Below are positions 26,490 through 35,231 of a stretch of 64,000 bases of DNA, piece by piece. Both the position numbers and the translations under genes were made by a program. Numbering within the stretch: position 1 is the stretch's first letter; the number at the start of each line of letters is the position of its first letter. Source of the stretch: Bog-756 sp963769765. GTDB taxonomy: Bacteria; Actinomycetota; Acidimicrobiia; Acidimicrobiales; RAAP-2. The notes under the pieces were generated by a model. That model saw nothing but the letters and a program-made list of their open reading frames with translations. It was not told where the DNA came from and did not search any database. The stretch lies in NCBI GenBank assembly GCA_963769765.1, contig CAVYNA010000002.1:62001-126000 (forward strand), in the 5' to 3' direction.

Positions 26490-26495
26490 AGTCTA
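26490..26495 (-). promoter_or_regulatory. Leaderless -10 box for the mrp gene
   Basis: On the minus strand TAGACT ends 7 nt before the GTG at 26482. Confidence 0.45.
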
Positions 26496-26623
26496 CCGGG
26501 GAGGAGTGGAAGTCCAGGCCAGCGATACGTTTCGCGACGGGAGGGACGCGGATACGATGGGGGGGCGCGCAGGCACCGGTGCCGTCACCGGGCGCCGGAC
26601 ACCCCCCTGGGAGGATCGTCAAG

Positions 26624-26989
26624 ATGAGCACCACCATGCAGAGCGTCTCGATCGGGAAGCGTCCGGATCCGGTGACCCTCACCGACGCCGCCACGGCCAA
26701 GGTCGCCGAGCTGCTGAACGAGGAGGACATCGCCGAGCTGGCGCTGCGGGTCGCGGTGCGGCCAGGTGGGTGCTCGGGCTTCAGCTACGAGATGTTCTTC
26801 GACGCCGACGTTGCGGAGGACGACGTCGTCCGGGAGTTCGGCACGGTGAAGGTGATCGTGGACCCGACCAGTGCCGATCTCTTGAAGGGCTCGACGCTGG
26901 ACTACTCCGACGGTCTCAACGACGCAGGGTTCCACGTGACCAATCCGAACGCCACGCGGACCTGCGGTTGCGGCTCCTCGTTCAGTTGA
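26624..26989 (+). CDS. ErpA/IscA-type Fe-S cluster insertion protein
   Basis: The 121-residue A-type carrier has the three conserved cysteines in G-G-C-S-G-F and C-G-C-G-S-S-F near the C-terminus. It donates clusters to target enzymes. It is divergent from mrp. Its TGA at 26987 is in frame with the Fe-S flavo/molybdo-type protein that follows. A TACGAT box at 26553-26558 may be its promoter. Confidence 0.92.
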   Translation: MSTTMQSVSIGKRPDPVTLTDAATAKVAELLNEEDIAELALRVAVRPGGCSGFSYEMFFDADVAEDDVVREFGTVKVIVDPTSADLLKGSTLDYSDGLNDAGFHVTNPNATRTCGCGSSFS

Positions 26990-27001
26990 TCCGCTGATCC
27001 C

Positions 27002-28690
27002 CTGATCCGGCTCCGCGTCAACGGCGCCGACGTCGAGGTCGAAGACGACGCGTCGACCCTGCTCGAGGTCGTCCGCGACCTGCTCGGACTCACGTCGGCG
27101 AAGGACGGTTGCGCACCGCAGGGGCAGTGCGGCTGCTGCACGGTCTGGGTAGACGGGTCGCCGAGAGTCGCCTGCGTGACGCCGGCACGGCGCGTCGCCG
27201 GCCGCGAGATCACTACCCTCGAGGGGCTGGACGGAGACGAGCGCGACCGGTGGGCCGCAGCCCTCTCCGATCGCGGCGGGAGCCAGTGCGGGTTCTGCAC
27301 GCCGGGAATCGTCATGCGCCTTGCCGCGCTCGCACCGCACCGCACGGGGACGCCGCCGGACGCGGCCCGCGTCGACCGGGCGCTCGTCGCTCACCTGTGC
27401 CGCTGCACGGGGTGGCAGACCGTCGTCGAGGCGGCCGAGCTCGTCTACGGCGCGGCGCCGGGCGCTCCGCCAGACGCGGCGCCGGTTGCGGCGCCGGTTG
27501 CGGCGCCGGCCGGACTGCGCGACCTCGGTGACGCCGGCCGACGCGCAACCCTCGAGGGCGGCGAGCCCCAGCGGGTCGGACCCGACGTGGCGCTCGGTGG
27601 GGCCGGGTTCGCGGATGACACCGCCCCCCGCGGTGCGCTCGTCGCGGTGCCGGACCGCACGGGCGGGTACGTGACCGCGCCGTCGGTGCGCAAAGCGCGC
27701 GCAGTTGCCGGCGCCGTGCCCGGACGCTCCACGACTGCGCCCCTCACCCACCCCCTCGCCGTGCCGGCCGGAACCTGGACGCGGACGTTGGCGACGACCT
27801 GGCTCGAGCCGGCCTACCTCGAGCCCGACGCGTCGTGGTGCGAGCCGGGCGGCAATCCGGCGCCGGCCTGTGCGAACGGCGGTGCGTTCGGCGGGAAGCG
27901 CAACTCGCCGGTGCCGTCGGCCGCCCGGCGGCTCGCCGACGAGCACCACTGTGCGGTGCGGGTGCTCTGGTCGCGGGAGGACGCAGTCCGTCTCGGCCCG
28001 AAGCGCCCGCCGGTCGCCGGCGGGGTGCGGTCGGACGGCACGGGCGCCCTCGTGGTCGCTGCGCCCGCCGGGGGGTACGCGGACGCGGCGTGGGAGGCGC
28101 TCGTGGAGCGGGTGGGGCGGGTGGCTCCCGGCCTCGTCCTCGAGCCACGGGAGGTGGACGGCCCCCCGGTCTCGCTCGATCTGCGCGGTGCGGTGTGGGC
28201 GGAGGCCGCGGCGCTGTCGGCCGCGTCGGGGTGGGGCCCCGTCGACGACGCCGTCGGCGCGTTCGACCGACCGGTCGAGGTGACCGGACCGTCAGGCGGG
28301 TGGGCGGTCGCAACCTGGCGCGGGGACGGCTCGGTCGACGTCGAGGTCGAGGCGGGACCGCCGCTCGACGAGGTCGTGCTCCGCTCCTACTGCATCGGGG
28401 CCGTGCACCAGGCGGTCGGGATGGTCCGTTCCGAAGGGATCGCGGTCGACGCCGACGGCGCGGTCTGCGACCTCACGGTCCGCTCGTTCGGGATCTTGGC
28501 GGCCTCCGCGATGCCGCGGGTGCGCGTCACGCTCCGTGACCGGTCCGATCGCGACCCGGTCAACGGCTCCGACGCGGTCTTCGCCGCGACGGCGGCCGCA
28601 TGCTGGCTCAGCGAAGGTCTGCCGGGCACCTGGCCGACGCGTCCGTCCGACCCGCGGGTGAGGCGCACCCGGTCCGGCCGTCGGTCGTAG
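27002..28690 (+). CDS. Compact xanthine-dehydrogenase-like protein (two 2Fe-2S domains plus reduced Mo domain), start uncertain
   Basis: The frame opens after the erpA stop but has no ATG, GTG or TTG until 27176, and that codon lies beyond the plant-type [2Fe-2S] ligands (C37, C43, C46, C58 counted from CTG 27002). I therefore take CTG 27002 or read-through as the likely start. The second [2Fe-2S] domain follows (C-G-F-C and C-R-C). Past a Pro/Ala linker comes a short region like the molybdopterin subunit, with G-G-A-F-G-G-K and the closing motif G-S-D-A-V-F-A-A. No FAD domain is present and the Mo region is under half the usual size. Confidence 0.6.
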   Translation: MIRLRVNGADVEVEDDASTLLEVVRDLLGLTSAKDGCAPQGQCGCCTVWVDGSPRVACVTPARRVAGREITTLEGLDGDERDRWAAALSDRGGSQCGFCTPGIVMRLAALAPHRTGTPPDAARVDRALVAHLCRCTGWQTVVEAAELVYGAAPGAPPDAAPVAAPVAAPAGLRDLGDAGRRATLEGGEPQRVGPDVALGGAGFADDTAPRGALVAVPDRTGGYVTAPSVRKARAVAGAVPGRSTTAPLTHPLAVPAGTWTRTLATTWLEPAYLEPDASWCEPGGNPAPACANGGAFGGKRNSPVPSAARRLADEHHCAVRVLWSREDAVRLGPKRPPVAGGVRSDGTGALVVAAPAGGYADAAWEALVERVGRVAPGLVLEPREVDGPPVSLDLRGAVWAEAAALSAASGWGPVDDAVGAFDRPVEVTGPSGGWAVATWRGDGSVDVEVEAGPPLDEVVLRSYCIGAVHQAVGMVRSEGIAVDADGAVCDLTVRSFGILAASAMPRVRVTLRDRSDRDPVNGSDAVFAATAAACWLSEGLPGTWPTRPSDPRVRRTRSGRRS

Positions 28691-28729
28691 TCTGGCGCCG
28701 CACTCACCGTCCCCCACGAGGAGGGTCCC

Positions 28730-29098
28730 ATGAGCAACCCGGTCGGTCCTTACGCCCCGGTCGTCGAAGCCGGTCCGTTCCTGATCTGCTCGGGCCAGCT
28801 CGGGCTCGCACCCGACGGAGGAGCGGCGCCCACTCTCGTCGGTCCGGACGCGGCGACGCAGCTCGCACAGGCCCTTGCCAACGCCGACGCGCTGCTGCGG
28901 TCGCGTGGGGCGACGCGCACCGACGTGGTCAAGACCACGGTCTTCCTCACCGACCTCAGCGAGGCGGCAGCGGTCAACGACGTCTACGCCGGCTACTTCG
29001 GCGACCACCGCCCGGCTCGCTCGATGGTCGGGGTGGCCGCGCTGCCGCTCGGAGCCGCGGTCGAGGTCGAGGTCTGGGCCTTCCGCGCGCAGAACTGA
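28730..29098 (+). CDS. RidA-family enamine/imine deaminase
   Basis: The ATG has GAGGAGG 8 nt upstream. The 122-residue protein has the RidA features: S-G-Q-L near residue 21, T-D-V-V-K-T-T-V-F-L and the conserved Arg in R-P-A-R-S-M-V-G-V. Family members hydrolyse reactive enamines from PLP enzymes. It follows the xanthine-dehydrogenase-like gene by 39 bp, so it may clear an intermediate of that enzyme (inference). Confidence 0.88.
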   Translation: MSNPVGPYAPVVEAGPFLICSGQLGLAPDGGAAPTLVGPDAATQLAQALANADALLRSRGATRTDVVKTTVFLTDLSEAAAVNDVYAGYFGDHRPARSMVGVAALPLGAAVEVEVWAFRAQN

Positions 29099-29108
29099 AG
29101 GCGCCAGG

Positions 29109-29789
29109 TCACGGGTTCCAGCTGGTCTGCCCGAACCGGTAGCCGACGGAGCGCACGGTCTGGATCAAGGAGGCGTGCTCCTCGCCGAGCTTGGCCCGGA
29201 GCCGCCGGACGTGGACGTCGACGGTACGGGCCCCGCCGTAGTACTCGTAGCCCCAGACCCGGCTGAGCAGCGTCTCGCGGGTGAACACCTTGCCCGGTCG
29301 CGCGGCGAGGAAGCGGAGCAGCTCGTACTCCATGTAGGTGAGGTCGAGCACCCGTCCCGCGACGGCCGCCTGGTAGGTCTCGAGGTTGAGCACGAGCGGT
29401 CCGTGCTCGAGCAGGTCCGGACGGAGCCCCTTGCCGGTCCGCCAGAAGAGGTGGGCGAGCCGGGCTGCCAGCTCGTCCGGGTTGATCGGCTCGAGGCACA
29501 GGTCGTCGAAGAGGTCCTCACGGAGCTCGAGCTCCCCGAGGTGGGCTGACTGCACCACCACCAGCACCGGTGCGAGCGGGATCTCACGCTTGCGGAGGTG
29601 GCGACAGAGGAGGAAGGCACCCACCGGGTCGTCCCCCGAGGAGATCACCGCCCCCGACCACCCGTCCTCGGGCTCGTCGCTGTCGGCGGTCTCCGGACGG
29701 TCGATCCCGCGCCACGGGTAGCCCGCGCGATCGAGGACCGCGGTCACCGGGGCGGGTGGCGCGGCGGGGAAGCACAACAGCGGCTCCAT
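29109..29789 (-). CDS. GlnR-like OmpR-family nitrogen regulator
   Basis: The C-terminal winged helix (about 130-222) has the OmpR pattern L-T-Y-M-E-Y-E-L-L, the recognition helix V-D-V-H-V-R-R-L-R and the G-Y-R-F wing. The receiver domain is degenerate: the acceptor region reads V-I-S-S-G-D-D and the Lys position is L-E-P-I. Such phosphorylation-independent receivers are typical of actinobacterial GlnR. It lies 63 bp downstream of one glutamine synthetase gene and near a second, which supports the assignment. Confidence 0.75.
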   Translation of the reverse strand: MEPLLCFPAAPPAPVTAVLDRAGYPWRGIDRPETADSDEPEDGWSGAVISSGDDPVGAFLLCRHLRKREIPLAPVLVVVQSAHLGELELREDLFDDLCLEPINPDELAARLAHLFWRTGKGLRPDLLEHGPLVLNLETYQAAVAGRVLDLTYMEYELLRFLAARPGKVFTRETLLSRVWGYEYYGGARTVDVHVRRLRAKLGEEHASLIQTVRSVGYRFGQTSWNP

Positions 29790-29852
29790 GGCGGTGCTCC
29801 CCTTCTCCCCGTGGGTCCTTCGTCCGTTCGATCGTCGACGCTGCCGTGCCGC

Positions 29853-31229
29853 CTAGAGCAGCGGGAGGTAGCGGTCGAGCTCGAACTGGGTGACCTGCGA
29901 CTTGTACTCGGCCCACTCGGCGCGCTTGTTCCGGATGAACCACTCGAAGACGTGGTCCCCGAGCGTGGCGGCGAGGAGCTTCGAGGACTCCATCAGCCCG
30001 AGCGCCTCGTGGAGGCTGCCGGGCAGGTGGACGATGCCCTTCTCGGCGAGCTCTTCGGGGCGGAGGTCGAAGAGGTTGGCGTCCGCTTCGGCGGGCAGCT
30101 CGTAGCCCTGTTCGATGCCCTCCAGCCCGGCGGCCAGGATGACGGCGAAGGCGAGGTAGGGGTTGGCCGCGCTGTCGGGCGAGCGGTACTCGACGCGGGT
30201 GGACTCGAGCTTGCCGGGCTTCACGACGGGCACCCGGACCAGTGCCGAGCGGTTGTTGCGCGCCCAGCTGACGTGGATGGGCGCCTCGTACCCCGAGACC
30301 AACCGCTTGTAGGAGTTGACCCACTGGTTGGTGACCGCGGTGATCTCGCCGGCGTGGCGGAGCAGGCCCGCGATGAAGCCCTCGGCCACCGCCGAGAGCC
30401 CGCCCGGGCGGTCGAGGTCGACGAAGGCGTTCTCCCCCCCGCGGAAGAGGGAGCAGTGGGTATGCATGCCCGATCCCTGCACCCCGGCCAGCGGCTTCGG
30501 CATGAAGCTGGCGAAGACGCCCTGTTCGCGCGCCATCTCCTTGACCACCAGCCGCACGGTCATCACCGTGTCGGCCATGGTCAGCGCGTCGGTGTACCGC
30601 AGGTCGATCTCGTGCTGGCTCGGGGCGTCTTCGTGCTGCGCGTGCTCGACCGGGATGCCCATCTCCTCGAGGGTGAGCACCGTGCGCTGGCGGATGTCGC
30701 TCGCGCGGTCGGCGACGGTCAGCTCGAAGTACGAGCCGCTGTCGAGGGTCACCGGTTGGTGCTCGGGATCCCCGTCGGCGAAGTAGAAGTACTCGATCTC
30801 GGGCGACGCGTAGAAGGTGAAACCGCGGTCGTGGGCGCGCTCGAGCGATCGGCGCAGGACGTGGCGGGGACAGCCCTGGAAGGGTGTGCCGTCGAGGTTC
30901 ACGATGTCGCAGAAGACGCGGGCGACCTGCGGTTCGGGGGCCTCCCCGCCGGGTCCGAGCTGGCCGTGGCCGTGCCACGGGAGCAGCTGGAAGGTGTTGG
31001 CGTCGGGCCGGGCGAGCACGTCGCTCTCCTGCACCCGACTGAAGCCGTCGATCGCCGAGCCGTCGAAGATCATCCCCTCGACGAGGGCGTTCTCGAGCTC
31101 TGCCGGAGTGATCGAGAACGTCTTCGGCGTCCCGAGCACGTCGGTGAACCAGAGCTGGACGAACCGGATCCCGCGCTCCTCGACGGTCCGGAGGACGTAG
31201 TCCTCCTGGCTCCTCATGGCGGCGGACAT
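29853..31229 (-). CDS. glnA: Glutamine synthetase type I (GSI-alpha-like)
   Basis: The 458-residue enzyme makes glutamine from glutamate, ammonia and ATP. It has the GSI signatures D-G-S-A-I-D-G-F, the Mg-ligand motif E-I-E-Y-F and the ATP-loop K-P-L-A-G-V-Q-G-S-G-M-H. The adenylylation loop reads N-L-F-D-L, Phe in place of Tyr, so it should not be controlled by GlnE. The ATG at 31217 is an alternative start with GGAG at a better distance. The GlnR-like gene follows in the same direction. Confidence 0.92.
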   Translation of the reverse strand: MSAAMRSQEDYVLRTVEERGIRFVQLWFTDVLGTPKTFSITPAELENALVEGMIFDGSAIDGFSRVQESDVLARPDANTFQLLPWHGHGQLGPGGEAPEPQVARVFCDIVNLDGTPFQGCPRHVLRRSLERAHDRGFTFYASPEIEYFYFADGDPEHQPVTLDSGSYFELTVADRASDIRQRTVLTLEEMGIPVEHAQHEDAPSQHEIDLRYTDALTMADTVMTVRLVVKEMAREQGVFASFMPKPLAGVQGSGMHTHCSLFRGGENAFVDLDRPGGLSAVAEGFIAGLLRHAGEITAVTNQWVNSYKRLVSGYEAPIHVSWARNNRSALVRVPVVKPGKLESTRVEYRSPDSAANPYLAFAVILAAGLEGIEQGYELPAEADANLFDLRPEELAEKGIVHLPGSLHEALGLMESSKLLAATLGDHVFEWFIRNKRAEWAEYKSQVTQFELDRYLPLL

Positions 31230-31370
31230 CTCCGAGCGTTCGTCGTCTGTGGTGGCGGGATCGATGCTCTCATGATCGCAGGGCGGAGCGTGCCAGGTCG
31301 AGGGCGGCTCCGCGTCGCGGTCGGAACCGGCCGCCCCGGACGGGACGGCCGGGCTGCCCGGGGCGCTGGG

Positions 31371-32381
31371 TCAGCTCCCCGCGGCGTCGGAGCAGACCGT
31401 GTCCACCAGGACGGCCGTGACCTGGTAGGGATCCATGTTGGCGTTGGGACGGCGGTCCTCGAGCCAGCCGCGCTTGTTCTTCGCGGTCCCCCACGGGATG
31501 CGGATCGACGCGCCCCGGTCGGACGTGCCGTAGCTGAACTTCGTGTAGTGGGCCGTCTCGTGCGCGCCGGTCAACCGGTGCTCGATGCCCACGCCGTAGA
31601 CGGCGATGTGCTCGTCGACCTTCTTGCCGATCGCCTCGCAGCCGGCGATGATCGCGTCCCAGCCGCCCTCCTCGCGCATCGCCTTGGTCGAGAAGTTGGT
31701 GTGGGCGCCCGCGCCGTTCCAGTCACCGAGGATCGGCTTCGGCTCGAGCGTCGCATAGACCTCGAAGTCCTCGGCGATCCGGAAGAGCAGCCACCGCGCC
31801 ACCCAGAGGTGGTCGGAGACGTCGAGCGGGGACAGGACGCCGATCTGGAACTCCCACTGGCCCATCATGACTTCGGCGTTGGTGCCCTCGATGGCCAGGC
31901 CCGCGTCGATGCAGGCCGCGGTGTGGAGCTCCACGATCTCGCGGCCGGGCATCTTGTCGCCGCCCACCCCGCAGTAGTAGGGCCCTTGGGGCGCCGGATA
32001 GCCGATGGCGGGCCAGCCGAGGGGACGGCCGTCCTTGAAGAAGGTGTACTCCTGCTCGATCCCGAAGAGGGGCTCGAAGGCAGCGTACTTCTCGGCGATC
32101 TCGCGGAGCTTGTGCCTGGTGTTGGTGGGGTGCGGCGACATGTCGGTGAGCAGCACCTCGCACATGACGAGTCGGTCGTTCGGCCCGCGCAGGGGGTCGG
32201 GGCAGCTGAAGACCGGCTGGAGGACGCAGTCGGAGTCGTGACCGAGCGCCTGGTTGGTGCTGGAGCCGTCGAACCCCCAGATGCCCGGCTCCTCGCCGTC
32301 GGCGACGATCTTGGTCTTGGACCGCAGCAGCGGCGATGGCTCGGTTCCGTCGATCCAGATGTACTCAGCTTGATACGGCAC
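31371..32381 (-). CDS. glnII: Glutamine synthetase type II (eukaryote-like)
   Basis: The 336-residue protein is of the shorter GSII class with W-G-F-D-G-S-S-T near residue 35, G-I-E-Q-E-Y-T and G-D-W-N-G-A-G-A-H-T-N. GTG at 32381 has GGAGGAG 6 nt upstream. GSII enzymes are decameric, are not adenylylated and occur in some actinobacteria and rhizobia. It precedes glnA in the same direction with a 141-bp gap. Confidence 0.93.
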   Translation of the reverse strand: MPYQAEYIWIDGTEPSPLLRSKTKIVADGEEPGIWGFDGSSTNQALGHDSDCVLQPVFSCPDPLRGPNDRLVMCEVLLTDMSPHPTNTRHKLREIAEKYAAFEPLFGIEQEYTFFKDGRPLGWPAIGYPAPQGPYYCGVGGDKMPGREIVELHTAACIDAGLAIEGTNAEVMMGQWEFQIGVLSPLDVSDHLWVARWLLFRIAEDFEVYATLEPKPILGDWNGAGAHTNFSTKAMREEGGWDAIIAGCEAIGKKVDEHIAVYGVGIEHRLTGAHETAHYTKFSYGTSDRGASIRIPWGTAKNKRGWLEDRRPNANMDPYQVTAVLVDTVCSDAAGS

Positions 32382-32637
32382 GTGTGCTCCTCCGTGTGTG
32401 GCTGTTGCGCGGAGGCCCGGTCGACCCCCGCACCCGCTGCGGACGGGCGGAAACTACCACCGCGTCCGCCCCGTCGACCGATCGTGGTCGGCCGCTTCCT
32501 GCGGGCACCGAACTCTCCCACCAGGGCGTTTCCCGACCGTTTCCCGTGCGTGAACAGCAGATGAACTCCCGTCCGTCGTGGCGTCGGGCGCACGGAGCGA
32601 GGGCGGTGCAGCGCCGAGAAGCCCAGGTGGGCGCCGA

Positions 32638-32643
32638 TAGGCT
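32638..32643 (+). promoter_or_regulatory. Leaderless -10 box for nadE
   Basis: TAGGCT ends 6 nt before the ATG at 32650. Confidence 0.45.
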
Positions 32644-32649
32644 TGGCCC

Positions 32650-34404
32650 ATGCCTCGAGTGCGGGTCGCCGCCTGCCAGGTCAACACGGTGGTCGGCGAC
32701 CTGGCGGGCAACGTGGAGCGGATCCTGGGTGCGCTCGGGGAGGCGGAGCGGGCCGGCGCGGACCTGGCGGTCTTCCCCGAGCTCACCGTCACCGGGTACC
32801 CGCCCGAGGACCTGCTGGGCCGTCCTGCGTTCGTCGCCGACAACATGGCGGCCTTCTCGTCCGTCGTGGAGGCCACGGGTTCGTGCGCCGCAGTGGTCGG
32901 ATTCGTCGACGCCGCACCCGACGGGCGGCGGTACAACGCGGCCGCGCTCTGCGCGGAGGGTCGGGTGCTCCTCGTCTACCGCAAGCGCCTGCTCCCCAAT
33001 TATGGAGTCTTCGACGAGCAGCGGTGGTTCGTGCCGGGCGAGGGTCCGGAGCAGGTCGCCGTGGTCGCCGGCGTCCGGGTCGCGGTGAGCGTGTGCGAGG
33101 ACCTCTGGTTCGCCTCCGGCCCGATGGTCGCCCAGGCGGAGGCCGGCGCCGAGCTCCTCGTGAACATCAACGCCTCCCCGTACTCGAGGGGACGGCGCGC
33201 GGAGCGCCTTTCGGTGCTCGGCGAACGCGTGACCGAGACGGGTCGCCCCATCGTCTACGTGAACCAGGTCGGCGGACAGGACGAGCTCGTCTTCGACGGC
33301 GCATCGCTCGTCGTCGCGCCCGACGGGGAGCTCCTCGCCTCGGCGCGCCAGTTCGTCGAGGAGGTCGTCGTCGTCGATCTCGACGTGGCGACCGTCGAGA
33401 CGGCGCCGGGCGCCCGGGTGGACGAGGTGGTCCTGAGCTCGACGTCGCGGGTGCCCGGGACCGCGAGGCTCGCCAGGTCGCTCGCCCCGGTGCTCGGTCC
33501 GGAGGAAGAGGTCTACGAAGCGCTCGTGCTCGGGACGCGGGACTACCTCGGCAAGGGTGGGTTCACCGATGTGGTGGTCGGGCTCTCCGGCGGCATCGAC
33601 TCGTCGCTCGTCGCGACGGTGGCGGTCGACGCGCTGGGTGCGTCGCACGTCCACGGGGTGAGCATGCCGTCGCGCTACTCGAGCGCCGGTTCGATCGACG
33701 ACGCGCGACAGCTCGCCGGCAATCTGGGGATCAGCCTTGCCACGGCCCCGATCGAGCCGGTGCATGCGGCCTTCGCGGAGACGCTCGCGCCGCTCGTCGG
33801 CGCCGAGCCCGCCGGGCTCACCGACGAGAACCTCCAGTCGCGCGTGCGCGGCGTCCTCCTCATGGCGTTGTCCAACGACAAGGGGTGGATCGTGCTGACC
33901 ACCGGTAACAAGAGCGAGATGGCGACCGGCTACTCGACGCTGTACGGCGACTCGGCGGGCGGGTTCGCCGTGATCAAGGACGTGCCGAAGACGCTCGTCT
34001 ACGAGCTCTGCCGCCACTGCAACCGCCGGGCCGGGTTCGACCTGATCCCCGAGGCCGTGCTCGTCAAGGCCCCCTCCGCCGAGCTCCGTCCCGACCAGCG
34101 CGACGAGGAGTCGCTCCCACCCTACGAGGCGCTCGACCCGGTGATCGCGGGCTATGTCGAAGGGGACCGGTCGGCCGACGAGCTCGTCGCTGCGGGCCAC
34201 GACCCGGCCGTCGTGGCGCGGGTGGTGGAGCTCGTCGATCGCGCCGAGTACAAGCGACGGCAGATGCCGCCCGGGGTGCGCATCTCGGGCAAGGCCTTCG
34301 GGAAGGACCGGCGGATGCCGATCACCAACCTCTACCGGCCGGGCGCGCTCGACGTGCTGGGCGCGACCGGACCTGCGGGCGAAGGGGCGACGGTCGGTGT
34401 CTGA
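32650..34404 (+). CDS. nadE: Glutamine-dependent NAD+ synthetase
   Basis: The N-terminal nitrilase-type glutaminase domain has the triad E44, K112 and C149. The C-terminal synthetase domain carries the PP-loop S-G-G-I-D-S-S (313-319). Ammonia freed from glutamine amidates nicotinate adenine dinucleotide. At 584 residues it is of the compact two-domain bacterial form. It is divergent from glnII, linking it to glutamine supply. It overlaps the next gene by 8 bp. Confidence 0.94.
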   Translation: MPRVRVAACQVNTVVGDLAGNVERILGALGEAERAGADLAVFPELTVTGYPPEDLLGRPAFVADNMAAFSSVVEATGSCAAVVGFVDAAPDGRRYNAAALCAEGRVLLVYRKRLLPNYGVFDEQRWFVPGEGPEQVAVVAGVRVAVSVCEDLWFASGPMVAQAEAGAELLVNINASPYSRGRRAERLSVLGERVTETGRPIVYVNQVGGQDELVFDGASLVVAPDGELLASARQFVEEVVVVDLDVATVETAPGARVDEVVLSSTSRVPGTARLARSLAPVLGPEEEVYEALVLGTRDYLGKGGFTDVVVGLSGGIDSSLVATVAVDALGASHVHGVSMPSRYSSAGSIDDARQLAGNLGISLATAPIEPVHAAFAETLAPLVGAEPAGLTDENLQSRVRGVLLMALSNDKGWIVLTTGNKSEMATGYSTLYGDSAGGFAVIKDVPKTLVYELCRHCNRRAGFDLIPEAVLVKAPSAELRPDQRDEESLPPYEALDPVIAGYVEGDRSADELVAAGHDPAVVARVVELVDRAEYKRRQMPPGVRISGKAFGKDRRMPITNLYRPGALDVLGATGPAGEGATVGV

Positions 34405-35053
34405 TCCGTCCCCCGCGCCGGGCGTGACGGTTCCGCGCACCCTCGGCGCGACGGCCACCCTGATCGGGGAGTACCGCTGGATCGAGAACGCCCTCTACGG
34501 GGTGCTCGGCCGGTGGGTGACCGACGTCGCGATCCCCGCGGTCCAGGTGCACCTCGACGGCCAGAGCCTGCGCCACGCGTGGCATGCGGAACTGTGGGCC
34601 GAGCGCCTGCCGGTGCTGGCGGGCATCGACGGCGACCGTCTCACCGCACCGGGCGCGCCCGCCGCGGCGGTGCTCGCGCTCCTCGAGGGCGAAGCGCCTT
34701 CGTGGAGTGACGGGCTCGCCGAAGTCGACCGTTCCGACGGACCGCCTCCCGTGCTCGCCCGTCTCGCCGCGCTGTACCGGGTCGTGCTCCCGCGACTCGT
34801 GACGAGCTACCACCTCCACCTGGAGGCCGCCAACGCGGTCAGCGAGGCACCGGTGGCGCGCGCGCTCCGGTTGATCCTCAACGACGAGGTCGACGACTGG
34901 CTCGCGGGCGAGCGGCTGGTCGAGCGGCTCATGACCCGACCCCACGACGTCGCTGTCGTCCACCACTTCGTCCAACAGCTCGAATCGGCGGTCGTCGCGG
35001 CCGGCGCCCGATCGGGCCTGGTCCAGCTCGGAAAGGCGATGTCGGCCGGCTGA
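34397..35053 (+). CDS. Conserved helical protein, possibly ferritin-like
   Basis: The GTG at 34397 overlaps the nadE stop by 8 bp. The 218 residues are predicted all-helical. Metal-type residues recur on helices: E25/E30, H60/H63/E65/E69, H139/H141/E143 and E164/D167/E172, a spacing like that of ferritin-fold di-iron proteins. I do not recognise a named family, so the ferritin link is inference. Coupling to nadE suggests co-expression only. Confidence 0.55.
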   Translation: MSDPSPAPGVTVPRTLGATATLIGEYRWIENALYGVLGRWVTDVAIPAVQVHLDGQSLRHAWHAELWAERLPVLAGIDGDRLTAPGAPAAAVLALLEGEAPSWSDGLAEVDRSDGPPPVLARLAALYRVVLPRLVTSYHLHLEAANAVSEAPVARALRLILNDEVDDWLAGERLVERLMTRPHDVAVVHHFVQQLESAVVAAGARSGLVQLGKAMSAG

Positions 35054-35160
35054 GCCGCGCCGGTCCCGATTCGGGTCCGTCGGGAGGTCTTGACGCGTCC
35101 GGTAGACTTGCCGAGCAGCAATCGTTGCGCCCGAACACGCGAGGCCCGGCCCCAGCGGAC

Positions 35161-35181
35161 GCTCTGTCGCGACAGCAGAGC
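35161..35181 (+). other. 5'-leader hairpin before the sigma factor gene
   Basis: GCTCTG (35161-35166) pairs with CAGAGC (35176-35181); the loop can fold further on CTGTCG/CGACAG. A TAGACT box at 35103-35108 may be the promoter, which would place this in a leader of about 115 nt. Confidence 0.3.
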
Positions 35182-35231
35182 CGGAGGCAATCGGGCTCTC
35201 CCCCCCACCTTGTGGGATCACGAAGGACCAG

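Noticed and set aside
29598..32564. 988-codon open frame on the + strand
   Set aside because: It runs antisense to the GlnR-like gene, GSI and GSII, all of which have clear family motifs; its product has no domain.
35089..35108. TTGACG and TAGACT as a promoter pair before the sigma gene
   Set aside because: They are only 7 bp apart, too close for a -35/-10 pair; only TAGACT is kept as a possible -10.
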